DNA of 8,301 bases, taken from the NCBI GenBank assembly GCA_014239505.1, contig JAAZYT010000060.1, positions 1 to 8,301 of the forward strand, given 5' to 3'. The DNA is from Fidelibacterota bacterium (GTDB taxonomy: Bacteria; Fidelibacterota; Marinisomatia; Marinisomatales; TCS55). Of this stretch, positions 1 through 6,384 are shown piece after piece; positions within the stretch are counted from its first letter, which is position 1; every line of letters starts with the position of its first letter. The translations under genes and the position numbers were made by a program. The notes below the pieces were generated by a model that saw only the letters and a program-made list of their open reading frames with translations, was not told where the DNA came from and made no database searches.

Positions 1-163
1 AATCATCTTCATTGGCTTGATAAACTGAAGCAATAAGTTCGCCAGTTGATGGATTAATTGATTCAAGAATATCCCCATTATTTTCTGCAGACCATTTATT
101 CGCGCCCGAACAGGCGCCATAGTTAAATTTATTAATTCCTAAATCAGATAATATTGAATTCAT
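1..163 (-). CDS. Aldehyde dehydrogenase, ALDH7-like, N-terminal part (cut by window edge)
   Basis: Only the first 54 codons are present; the frame is open to the window edge. The N-terminus carries an LGI segment (residues 8-10), an N-x-GACSG stretch (14-20), a Trp at 24, and the INPSTGELIASV segment (36-47) that opens the Rossmann region of aldehyde dehydrogenases. The combination of LGI, GAC-G and NP-TGE resembles the ALDH7 group (alpha-aminoadipate-semialdehyde or piperideine-6-carboxylate dehydrogenase), NAD-dependent enzymes of lysine catabolism or aldehyde detoxification. The ATG at 163 is supported by an AAGGAAAG ribosome binding site a few bases upstream. The gene lies on the same strand as cdsA but 96 bases downstream of it, with a possible promoter of its own. 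The family call is fairly secure. The subfamily is less so, because the catalytic Cys and Glu lie outside the window. Confidence 0.8.
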   Translation of the reverse strand, partial: MNSILSDLGINKFNYGACSGANKWSAENNGDILESINPSTGELIASVYQANEDD

Positions 164-178
164 CTACTTTCCTTAACA

Positions 179-211
179 CAAATATAATTTTAAACAAGTA
201 TAGACAACAAA
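179..211 (-). promoter_or_regulatory. Putative promoter of the aldehyde dehydrogenase gene
   Basis: Reading the minus strand, TTTG lies at 211-208, followed by a 21-base spacer and then TATATTTG at 186-179. This matches the Bacteroidota-type promoter pattern TTTG-N19-21-TAnnTTTG. The same stretch can also be read as a sigma70-type pair: TTGTTG (210-205), 18 bases, TATATT (186-181). Transcription would begin only about 10 bases before the ATG, just at the ribosome binding site. The region is very A+T-rich, so chance matches are likely; I treat it as a candidate only. Confidence 0.35.
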
Positions 212-225
212 AGAAGTTACCTTTT

Positions 226-250
226 TACAACAAGATTCAAAAGTGTTGTA
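226..250. repeat. Perfect 7-bp inverted repeat between cdsA and the aldehyde dehydrogenase gene
   Basis: TACAACA (226-232) and TGTTGTA (244-250) are exact reverse complements separated by 11 bases. On the minus strand the second arm is followed by A residues, not T residues, so it does not look like an intrinsic terminator for cdsA. It sits about 40 bases upstream of the candidate -10 element of the next gene and could be an operator or a weak transcript-end hairpin. It could also be chance in such A+T-rich sequence. Confidence 0.3.
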
Positions 251-259
251 CTCTAATAT

Positions 260-1075
260 TTATAAAAAAGATACAAATATAAACACTAAAGGACTTGTGA
301 AAATTAAGGAGTCAAATCTATCAAGAACGCCTCCATGCCCTAACAAAATCTTCCCTGAATCTTTCACCTCAGCATCGCGCTTAAACATTGATTCAACAAA
401 ATCACCTAGTTGACCACATATCCCGACAATAAATGTTAAAATAAGCAACTGTGATAAACTTAATTCTATCTGAATAAATCCGACACTATCCATAATATAA
501 AAAGATAAAAAAGAGCCGATAATACCCGCTATAAATCCTACAATAGTTTTCTTTGGACTTATTCTTTCTATAAGCTTTTTCTTACCGAAAAGCATTCCAA
601 AAGTATAAGCACATGAGTCACAAACCCAAACTGAGAAAATCATTGCCATTGTAAATCTTGAGCCATTAAAGCTATCCCAATTACGTAAAGCAATCATGGC
701 TCCCAATAAACCTGCAACATACAAAACACCACTTAAAGTTATATTAACATTGTCTAATGGGTTCTGGTGTCCACTAAACATCTCAAATAGTAATGATAGA
801 ATAATTATAATTGTAAAAGAAGATAAAAGAATGACAGCATTAGAATTTGGAAATTGTATATACATAAAACATGTAATCAATGCCATTATTATTCCAAAAA
901 ACTTGTTAGGGCGAGATCCTGAACTGGCTTTCAAGTCATAGAATTCAATTAAACATAAAAAGATAACTATTGTAATAAATCCAGAAAAGATCATACCACC
1001 TTCAGATAATAAAAAAATAACAGCTGGTATTCCAAATAAAGTAATAGGAAGTCGAGTTAAAAAAGTACTTTTCAA
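260..1075 (-). CDS. cdsA: Phosphatidate cytidylyltransferase CdsA
   Basis: This integral inner-membrane enzyme makes CDP-diacylglycerol from phosphatidate and CTP, the branch-point precursor of phosphatidylglycerol, cardiolipin and phosphatidylethanolamine. The 271-residue product has the usual length and many hydrophobic segments. Diagnostic motifs are D153-x(3)-Y157 followed by FGKKK, SPKKT at 173-177, and the C-terminal family signature at 229-255 (S-M-F-KR-x4-KD-x-G ... GHGG-V-L-DR-F-D). One oddity is Leu at 245, where the signature normally has Pro before GHGG. The start is TTG at 1075, two bases after the stop of the lipid kinase gene, with AGAGG 12 bases upstream. The next Met is at residue 28, inside the first hydrophobic region, so TTG is the better choice. 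It is the last gene of the six-gene block, and the kinase before it could supply its substrate. Confidence 0.95.
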   Translation of the reverse strand: MKSTFLTRLPITLFGIPAVIFLLSEGGMIFSGFITIVIFLCLIEFYDLKASSGSRPNKFFGIIMALITCFMYIQFPNSNAVILLSSFTIIIILSLLFEMFSGHQNPLDNVNITLSGVLYVAGLLGAMIALRNWDSFNGSRFTMAMIFSVWVCDSCAYTFGMLFGKKKLIERISPKKTIVGFIAGIIGSFLSFYIMDSVGFIQIELSLSQLLILTFIVGICGQLGDFVESMFKRDAEVKDSGKILLGHGGVLDRFDSLIFTSPLVFIFVSFL

Positions 1076-1077
1076 AA

Positions 1078-1965
1078 TTATATTAAAACCTCTATTTCTT
1101 TTTTTAGAACTTTTACCTTAACTGGTGTAGTACCTAGTAACTCTCCATCAATATTCAACTTATTATTTTCATTAGGTATGATTGAAAAGTTGTTTACTTG
1201 CTTATATTGAAGTTCAGGTGAATTTATATGCTCACCCGTAAATAGTTTTGGGAATAATTTGAGAAGTTTTAAACGATTGACCTTAGGAACTATAATTATA
1301 TCTACAAGCCCATCATCAATAATTGCTTTGGGCGCCATTTTCATACCTTTACCAACATGGATAGTATTGCAAGCTATTATAAAAGCAAAATCATCACTAA
1401 TTATTTCCCCGTCAATACTTAGATCCGCAAATCGTTTGCTATTTCGCATAACTTCAATCAAGGTTGCCACATTATATCGTTGAGTGCCTAACCACCTCAT
1501 TTTTTCTGCTAGGTTATTAATATCGGTTGGCATACCCCAACCGACTAAATTGAATGCATAATAAACATCATCTTTAGAATTGCATTCTAATACGTCAATA
1601 AATCTTCTTTTTCCTGCTATAATTCTTTTCACGGCATCAACTGGATCAAGACAATTCATATCAAACATAAATGAATTTCCTGTACCTCCAGTTATGAGCC
1701 CCAATGGAAAACGTTTTCTATCTTTACGTTTAAGTAATCCATTAATAGCTTCATGCATTGTACCATCACCTCCGATGCAACAAAAACCATCATAATCTGT
1801 CATATCAACGTCCATTGCCAAATCTTTTGCATGACCAGCATATTCAGTTTCAATAATAGTTACTTCTGCATTATTAGATTCAAATATAGGTAAGACCTGG
1901 CTAAGAATTTTAGGCCCTTTTTTAGTGCCTCCATGAGGATTTACAGTTATGTAATACTTTGACAA
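1078..1965 (-). CDS. YegS/BmrU-type lipid kinase (diacylglycerol kinase catalytic domain)
   Basis: This 295-residue soluble or peripheral kinase belongs to the DAGK-catalytic family, which phosphorylates lipids such as diacylglycerol using ATP. Visible motifs are VNPHGG near the N-terminus (8-13), AGHAKDLA (43-50), the nucleotide-binding GGDGT loop (65-69), GTGNS (94-98), a metal/regulatory-site-like GKGMKMAP ... DDGLVD stretch (206-222) and the C-terminal IDGE (272-275). Many bacterial diacylglycerol kinases have GTGND where this protein has GTGNS, so the lipid substrate is uncertain; a sphingoid or other lipid is possible. The start is TTG at 1965, one base after the rlpA stop; an in-frame stop (1983-1981) lies just upstream and the next Met is residue 51. 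No good ribosome binding site is visible, which suggests translation coupled to rlpA. Its position directly before cdsA suggests a supply of phosphatidate (inference). Confidence 0.9.
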   Translation of the reverse strand: MSKYYITVNPHGGTKKGPKILSQVLPIFESNNAEVTIIETEYAGHAKDLAMDVDMTDYDGFCCIGGDGTMHEAINGLLKRKDRKRFPLGLITGGTGNSFMFDMNCLDPVDAVKRIIAGKRRFIDVLECNSKDDVYYAFNLVGWGMPTDINNLAEKMRWLGTQRYNVATLIEVMRNSKRFADLSIDGEIISDDFAFIIACNTIHVGKGMKMAPKAIIDDGLVDIIIVPKVNRLKLLKLFPKLFTGEHINSPELQYKQVNNFSIIPNENNKLNIDGELLGTTPVKVKVLKKEIEVLI

Positions 1966-1966
1966 A

Positions 1967-2431
1967 CTATTTTTTATGCTTCATATATTTATTATCACCC
2001 CATTCAATAACTTCAACTTTAACATCTGTTGTTCCTTGAGCAATAAAATCTAATTTCTTTGCAGCGCCATATGAGCAATCTAGGATACGACCTTTAACAT
2101 ATGGACCTCTATCATTTATCCTCAAAATTAAAGATTTATTATTTGATAAGTTCGTAACACGTACAATTGTATTCAAGGGAAGAGTTTTATGGGCAGCAGT
2201 TAAGCCATACATGTCATAAATCTCTCCATTAGCAGTTAATTTTCCATGAAAATCATCGGCATAAAAAGAACTTACTCCTTTCATCATTTTACGATGCTTT
2301 ACTTTTGATTTAGTTTTTAACGGCGCTAGTGATTTTGATGCTACACTTTTAGCTGAACCAGTACGATACCTTGGTGAATTTGAGCAGGCTATAAGGTTGA
2401 TAAAAGCTAGTAGTAATATATACTTCATCAT
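1967..2431 (-). CDS. rlpA: RlpA-family septal ring lytic transglycosylase, short lipoprotein form
   Basis: This 154-residue lipoprotein has a double-psi beta-barrel domain. The signal peptide ends in a lipobox, L-I-A-C with Cys16, so it should be lipid-anchored. A basic linker (about 17-50) precedes the RlpA core at 52-144: FHGKLTANGE (61-70), TAAHKTLP (78-85), VTNL, and NDRGPYVKGRILDCS (106-120). Glu70, His81 and Asp107 fall where characterised RlpA proteins have residues needed for activity on peptide-free (denuded) glycan. The C-terminal SPOR domain that targets RlpA to the septum in Pseudomonas and E. coli is absent. The ATG at 2431 overlaps the pyrD stop as ATGA; a second ATG follows immediately at 2428. 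No ribosome binding site is seen, which fits coupling to pyrD. The fold and lipoprotein nature are secure; enzymatic activity is by homology. Confidence 0.9.
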   Translation of the reverse strand: MMKYILLLAFINLIACSNSPRYRTGSAKSVASKSLAPLKTKSKVKHRKMMKGVSSFYADDFHGKLTANGEIYDMYGLTAAHKTLPLNTIVRVTNLSNNKSLILRINDRGPYVKGRILDCSYGAAKKLDFIAQGTTDVKVEVIEWGDNKYMKHKK

Positions 2432-3351
2432 TTATTATATGTTTGAACTTTACCAATCATTTCAACTGATGATTTCCAATTTGATTCTTTGATATAACTA
2501 CTAATTAAATCAATTATATTTTCACCAGTACCAGGATTTCTAAAATTAGCCGTACCAACTTGAACTGCAGTTGACCCTGCAAGGATATACTCTGCCACAT
2601 CAGTTGAAGAAACAATGCCACCCATTCCTATAATAGGTATAGATAGTTTATTGTAAAGTTTATTAACAGCAGCTAAGCCTACTGGTTTTATTGCTGGACC
2701 AGACAATCCTCCATATGTCGTGAATATATTACTCTTAGCAGTTTTAGCATTTATACTCATACCCACTACTGTATTTATAGCAGATACTGCATCAGCACCA
2801 GCATTTTCAGCAGCTTTTCCAATTGAAACTATATCGGATACATTTGGACTTAATTTCATGATTATAAGCCTATCTGTCCTTTTTCTTAATTCTTCTGTTA
2901 GTTTTGCAGTCATTTCAGAATCAACACCAAACTCCATGCCACCTTTTTTAACATTTGGACAGGATATATTAATTTCATACCCTGCAATGTTTGTTGATAT
3001 TTTTTCCATTAATTCAAGAATTTCTACATATTCATCTATATCTGTTCCAGCTATATTCATAATTATTTTTGTGGAAAAATCTTTATATACTGGCAACATT
3101 TCTTTTATATACTTCTCAACTCCAATATTCGCAAGACCAATAGAGTTGATCATTCCGGAGGGAGTCTCTACTATTCTTGGAGGTGGATTGCCCTCTCTAG
3201 GTTGTCGTGTAATAGATTTAGTAACAATAGCACCTAAAGTATTTACATCTATAAGGTCAGGAGCCTCAGTGCCGTATCCAAAAGTACCAGAAGCTACCCA
3301 TATTGGGTTTTTAAAAGTTGTATTTCCAATTGATATTTTAAGATTGCTCAA
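2428..3351 (-). CDS. pyrD: Dihydroorotate dehydrogenase, class 1B catalytic subunit PyrD
   Basis: This FMN enzyme oxidises dihydroorotate to orotate in de novo pyrimidine synthesis. In class 1B it works with PyrK and passes electrons to NAD+. Motifs in order, numbered from the TTG start: NPIWVASGTFGYG near the N-terminus, the TKSIT lysine region (44-48), INSIGLAN (68-75), NISCPNVKKGG with Cys131 as the class 1 catalytic base, MKLSPN (165-170), SGPAIKP (217-223), and the phosphate-binding MGGI plus QVGTAN near the C-terminus. A longer frame runs to an ATG at 3384, but TTG at 3351 has an AGAGGA ribosome binding site 8 bases upstream. It also gives 307 residues, the usual length, beginning at the typical SNLKISIG. 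With that start the gene overlaps pyrK by 14 bases. The two neighbouring genes form the standard PyrK-PyrD pair. Confidence 0.95.
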   Translation of the reverse strand: MSNLKISIGNTTFKNPIWVASGTFGYGTEAPDLIDVNTLGAIVTKSITRQPREGNPPPRIVETPSGMINSIGLANIGVEKYIKEMLPVYKDFSTKIIMNIAGTDIDEYVEILELMEKISTNIAGYEINISCPNVKKGGMEFGVDSEMTAKLTEELRKRTDRLIIMKLSPNVSDIVSIGKAAENAGADAVSAINTVVGMSINAKTAKSNIFTTYGGLSGPAIKPVGLAAVNKLYNKLSIPIIGMGGIVSSTDVAEYILAGSTAVQVGTANFRNPGTGENIIDLISSYIKESNWKSSVEMIGKVQTYNK

Positions 3352-4135
3352 ACTTAATATCCTCTGCTTCATAAATAGGTCCATCTAAACATACTAATGA
3401 ATATTGCTCATGATAACTATTATCTTTTTGGCTTTTGTTATTCTTTGATATTATACAACCTTGACAAAGACCAACACCGCAACCCATATAACTTTCAACA
3501 GACAACTGAGCTGGAATACCATTCTTTAATGCATAATCGCGTATAGCAACTAACATTGGTTCTGGACCGCATGCAAATATATATGGACTATTCTTTTCTT
3601 TTATAATTCTATCAATTGGATTCATTACTGTACCTAGCTCTCCAAAAGAACCATCATCTGTAGTAAGTATTATATCATTCTCAGGTTCATGAGTCATAAA
3701 ATGTTCAGTGGCATTGCGTGCCCCAATAACAATTGAATGATCAATATTATAATTTTCACATTCTGATTTAAGATTTAACAAAGGTGGGATGCCCACTCCT
3801 CCTCCGACTAATATTGGGTAACAATCTACATTCCAATTTGTAAATGTATTACCTAAAGGACCTAAAATTTCAATATTATCGTTAGGTAGTTTTTTCGATA
3901 ATATATCGGTTACATCACCAAAAATTTTATAAATAATAGAAATTTTTCCATTTTTGGCAGAGGCAATGCTCATTGGCCTTCTCAAGGGATGACTCCAACT
4001 ATCTTCAACTAGTATATTAATAAATTGACCTGGCCCTTTATACTCACTAATAATTTCTGGTGCCTCAAAAGACATTTGCCAAATGTTATGAGCAACCTCT
4101 TCATTAGAAATTATATTTACTCTTTCAATTAACAC
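3338..4135 (-). CDS. pyrK: Dihydroorotate dehydrogenase electron transfer subunit PyrK
   Basis: This 265-residue FAD and [2Fe-2S] protein of the ferredoxin-reductase superfamily carries electrons from PyrD to NAD+. The FAD domain is at about 1-100 with RPMSIA (53-58). The NAD-binding domain has GGGVGIPPLL (111-120) and CGPEPML (189-195). The iron-sulfur cluster ligands are Cys219, Cys224, Cys227 and Cys249 (C-x4-C-x2-C-x21-C), all present. The start is GTG at 4135, overlapping the end of the TPR lipoprotein gene by 11 bases; an in-frame stop lies two codons upstream, so no earlier start is possible. No clear ribosome binding site is seen, so translation is probably coupled. Its presence identifies the neighbouring dehydrogenase as the NAD-linked class 1B rather than the quinone-linked class 2. 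Confidence 0.95.
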   Translation of the reverse strand: MLIERVNIISNEEVAHNIWQMSFEAPEIISEYKGPGQFINILVEDSWSHPLRRPMSIASAKNGKISIIYKIFGDVTDILSKKLPNDNIEILGPLGNTFTNWNVDCYPILVGGGVGIPPLLNLKSECENYNIDHSIVIGARNATEHFMTHEPENDIILTTDDGSFGELGTVMNPIDRIIKEKNSPYIFACGPEPMLVAIRDYALKNGIPAQLSVESYMGCGVGLCQGCIISKNNKSQKDNSYHEQYSLVCLDGPIYEAEDIKFEQS

Positions 4136-5858
4136 TGATTACCGTTGAGTCTGTGATTACCTTATTTAAAATTAATAGGCGCCGATGCGAAAATAATGAT
4201 TGTTCGGAGTTTTCATGGTGTTTTATAATCCATTCATAATATTTTAAAGCACTATCTACTTTTACAAATTTATAATCATACTGATAGGCTAAAAAGTAAG
4301 CAGCTTTCGCACTACTTTCAGATAAAGTATCAATTTCAATTATTTCCTTATACTTATTTAAAGCTAAGAATGGTTCATCTAACCATTCTTTTTCTGCCAA
4401 AACTAAATTTTTATCTGAATTAAAATCTAAAGTATTAAAAGTGTTATCAACTTTCATAATTGCTAATGCATAATCTGTTTTTGAATATTCATTGATAATC
4501 TGCTTTTTTAACTCAAATGCGAGTGAATCTTCCCCTGCTTCTTCTAAAATAAAAGATTTTGCATATAATGCTTTTGGTAAGAGTAAAGTTTTTAAGGATA
4601 ATTCAATTATTTTATCCAAATATTTTATTCCTGAATCTCTTCTATCAAAGTGAAAGACTTCAAGTTCAGCCATACTGTATAAAACTTTTGATAAAGCAAT
4701 TTCATCTTCTTTAGTTAACTGTGTTACTTCTGTCGAGTCAGTAGCTTCTAAACGTTCCATCCATTCAGTAAATTTTAATTGGGTTGAATTATAGGCGTTT
4801 ATTTCTTTTAAACGTACTTTAGCAGGTTCTATAAATAGTGATTGATTATTTTCTTTTGGTACCATCTGAAAATATTTAAGAGCTGCATCTAAATCCCAAT
4901 CATCGTTTATAGCATATTGACCTAGTAAATAATAAGCTTCAGCTGATGCAATTGTATTTTTATAATCTTGCGCTATTGATTCTAGGCGATTTTTAGCCTC
5001 AACTAGCATTTTTTGCTGTAAATACAATTTCGCTAATTCCAGTTCTAAATCACTATGTATCGAAGAGTAATTCTCGTCTAAAAGCATATTTTTTATTGAT
5101 TTCGTTGCCAATTCAAGATTTCCTTGAAGTCTGTAAATTTGAACTGATTTTAAGTGACCTTCTTGGATCTGTTTTTTAGATTGAGAATTTTTTATCACAA
5201 GCTTATATGCTTCTAAAGAACGAGTGAAATCATTTTCATTAAAGGATATATCTGCAATTCTATAATAGATTTGTCCCTTTTCATTAGGCTCTCTAATTAA
5301 TTCAGCAGCTTTAACTAAATTATCCATAGATAAAGATATCATATTTTGATCAAAATAAATTTCTGCGATAGACAAATAAATTTTAGCTTTGTTATTTGAA
5401 GAAAGTTTATTGTCAAATAAACCTGATAATTCATTAATTGCAGGTTGAACTTTACCTTCTTTCCATTTAATCATTGATGACCAAAAAGCGGTTTCAAATG
5501 TTACTGTTGAGCCAAATTCACTTTTCATTAATGATAAAGATCCTTGTGCATTCTTGTATTCTTGAAGGTAAAACTGCGATTGCACTATAAGTAATAATGC
5601 ATCTTTACGTAATTTGAATTCTGGATAATCATCGATAATAACTTTTGACTTTTCTATTACTTTTTTATAATGTTCTATGGCGACTTTTGGTAATACCTCA
5701 CCACGATTTTCAAGACGACTCTTTTCAGCTTTATCAAAATAGTCTTTTGCATTATAGTATGTGTTAAAGTATGCTTTAAAATTTGCACAGGAAGCAACGA
5801 ATAAGCATAAGCAAAGTATGGTAAAAGTTTTGACTGGATAAGTGCGATTTATTTGCAT
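4125..5858 (-). CDS. TPR-repeat lipoprotein, probably outer-membrane associated
   Basis: This 577-residue protein has a lipoprotein signal peptide: basic N-region, hydrophobic core 12-22, and lipobox V-A-S-C with Cys24. Next comes FNTYYNAKDYFDKAE (31-45), a stretch I associate with TPR lipoproteins of Bacteroidota and related phyla. The rest is almost entirely paired helices of tetratricopeptide type: about 59-115, 155-220, 235-300, 305-335, 388-465 and 515-560. The last of these, with AAYFLAYQYDY and ALKYYEWIIKHH, is the clearest. Such proteins are protein-protein scaffolds like BamD or the TPR partner of Tol-Pal; the specific role is unknown. It is the first gene of the block, and pyrK overlaps its end. 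The ATG at 5858 is poorly placed for the AAGGAA motif 16 bases upstream, so ribosome binding is weak or the start differs slightly. Confidence 0.85.
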   Translation of the reverse strand: MQINRTYPVKTFTILCLCLFVASCANFKAYFNTYYNAKDYFDKAEKSRLENRGEVLPKVAIEHYKKVIEKSKVIIDDYPEFKLRKDALLLIVQSQFYLQEYKNAQGSLSLMKSEFGSTVTFETAFWSSMIKWKEGKVQPAINELSGLFDNKLSSNNKAKIYLSIAEIYFDQNMISLSMDNLVKAAELIREPNEKGQIYYRIADISFNENDFTRSLEAYKLVIKNSQSKKQIQEGHLKSVQIYRLQGNLELATKSIKNMLLDENYSSIHSDLELELAKLYLQQKMLVEAKNRLESIAQDYKNTIASAEAYYLLGQYAINDDWDLDAALKYFQMVPKENNQSLFIEPAKVRLKEINAYNSTQLKFTEWMERLEATDSTEVTQLTKEDEIALSKVLYSMAELEVFHFDRRDSGIKYLDKIIELSLKTLLLPKALYAKSFILEEAGEDSLAFELKKQIINEYSKTDYALAIMKVDNTFNTLDFNSDKNLVLAEKEWLDEPFLALNKYKEIIEIDTLSESSAKAAYFLAYQYDYKFVKVDSALKYYEWIIKHHENSEQSLFSHRRLLILNKVITDSTVISVN

Positions 5859-5913
5859 ATTGTTAATGTAGAAGTTCCTTCATTATGACACACATTTGAA
5901 AATAATTTATTAT
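5859..5913. promoter_or_regulatory. Divergent intergenic region between the TPR lipoprotein and PEGA genes
   Basis: These 55 bases separate two start codons on opposite strands and must hold, or lie next to, promoters for the six-gene minus-strand block and for the plus-strand genes. A CATAAT hexamer on the minus strand (5887-5882) could be a -10 element, but no matching -35 is seen. On the plus strand a TATTAT abuts the ATG, too close to act as a normal -10. The minus strand carries AAGGAA, 16 bases before the TPR gene's ATG. The role is inferred from the layout rather than from clear motifs. Confidence 0.4.
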
Positions 5914-6336
5914 ATGAATAAAAAACATATTTTTGTTATTTTATATAGCCTTTCATTTTTGATAGGTCAATCATCTGTATTTGAAAGTGAACCTGGTTTT
6001 ATTCGTGTAAAAGCAGATTCTTCTTCTGTGCCAATATATCTTGATGGAAATTTAATTGGACATACACCTATTAAAAATCCAATACCTGTAATGGAAGGTG
6101 TTCATTTTATTGGATTTCATCCACCATCATTTAAAGACCCATTCATTTCTTATGGTAAAGTTAATTCAGATAAACAAATATTTGTATTATCTGGAGATAC
6201 TGTTAATATTTCATTCAATACTTTTTTAGTAGATAATAATATTAAAAAAATTAAAAAAGAATATCAGATAACAAACTATATAGGTATAGGAATGCTAAGT
6301 CTTTTTCTTTACCAACTTTGGATTATTTCAAGTTAA
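5914..6336 (+). CDS. Small PEGA-domain envelope protein
   Basis: This 140-residue protein begins with a signal peptide (MNKKH then a hydrophobic run to about residue 17, with possible cleavage near GQS). A PEGA-type beta domain follows at about 28-75, with the hallmark IYLDGNLIGHTPI (41-53) and a G-x-H-x-I-x-F strand. A basic segment, KKIKKEY (111-117), precedes a C-terminal hydrophobic helix (about 122-138) that probably anchors it in a membrane. PEGA domains are found in surface-layer and envelope proteins and are thought to bind other proteins or cell wall; the function here is unknown. A TTG six codons upstream (5896) is in frame, but the ATG at 5914 gives a normal signal peptide and is preferred. 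It has no visible ribosome binding site. It is divergent from the TPR lipoprotein gene. Confidence 0.8.
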   Translation: MNKKHIFVILYSLSFLIGQSSVFESEPGFIRVKADSSSVPIYLDGNLIGHTPIKNPIPVMEGVHFIGFHPPSFKDPFISYGKVNSDKQIFVLSGDTVNISFNTFLVDNNIKKIKKEYQITNYIGIGMLSLFLYQLWIISS

Positions 6337-6337
6337 T

Positions 6338-6355
6338 CTAATATTCCATTATTAG
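6338..6355 (+). terminator. Weak hairpin just after the PEGA gene
   Basis: CTAATA (6338-6343) and TATTAG (6350-6355) form a perfect 6-bp stem with a 6-base loop, starting one base after the PEGA stop codon. The stem is nearly all A-T and no clean T-run follows, so it would be at best a poor terminator. The next gene starts about 30 bases downstream. Confidence 0.2.
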
Positions 6356-6384
6356 TATGACTTTATTCATTATTAAATTCTACA

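Noticed and set aside
696..941. Plus-strand open frame opposite cdsA (also 1259-1483 and 1580-1795 opposite the lipid kinase)
   Set aside because: These are short, have no recognisable domain, and overlap conserved genes fully; they are shadows.
2720..3388. A 222-codon open frame on the plus strand, antisense to pyrD
   Set aside because: It lies opposite a well-supported pyrD with all family motifs. Its translation is low-complexity and hydrophobic, as expected from the reverse complement of A+T-rich coding DNA.
5896..5913. Upstream TTG start (5896) for the PEGA gene
   Set aside because: It would add MKIIYY before a normal MNKKH signal-peptide start, with no ribosome binding site; the ATG at 5914 is simpler.
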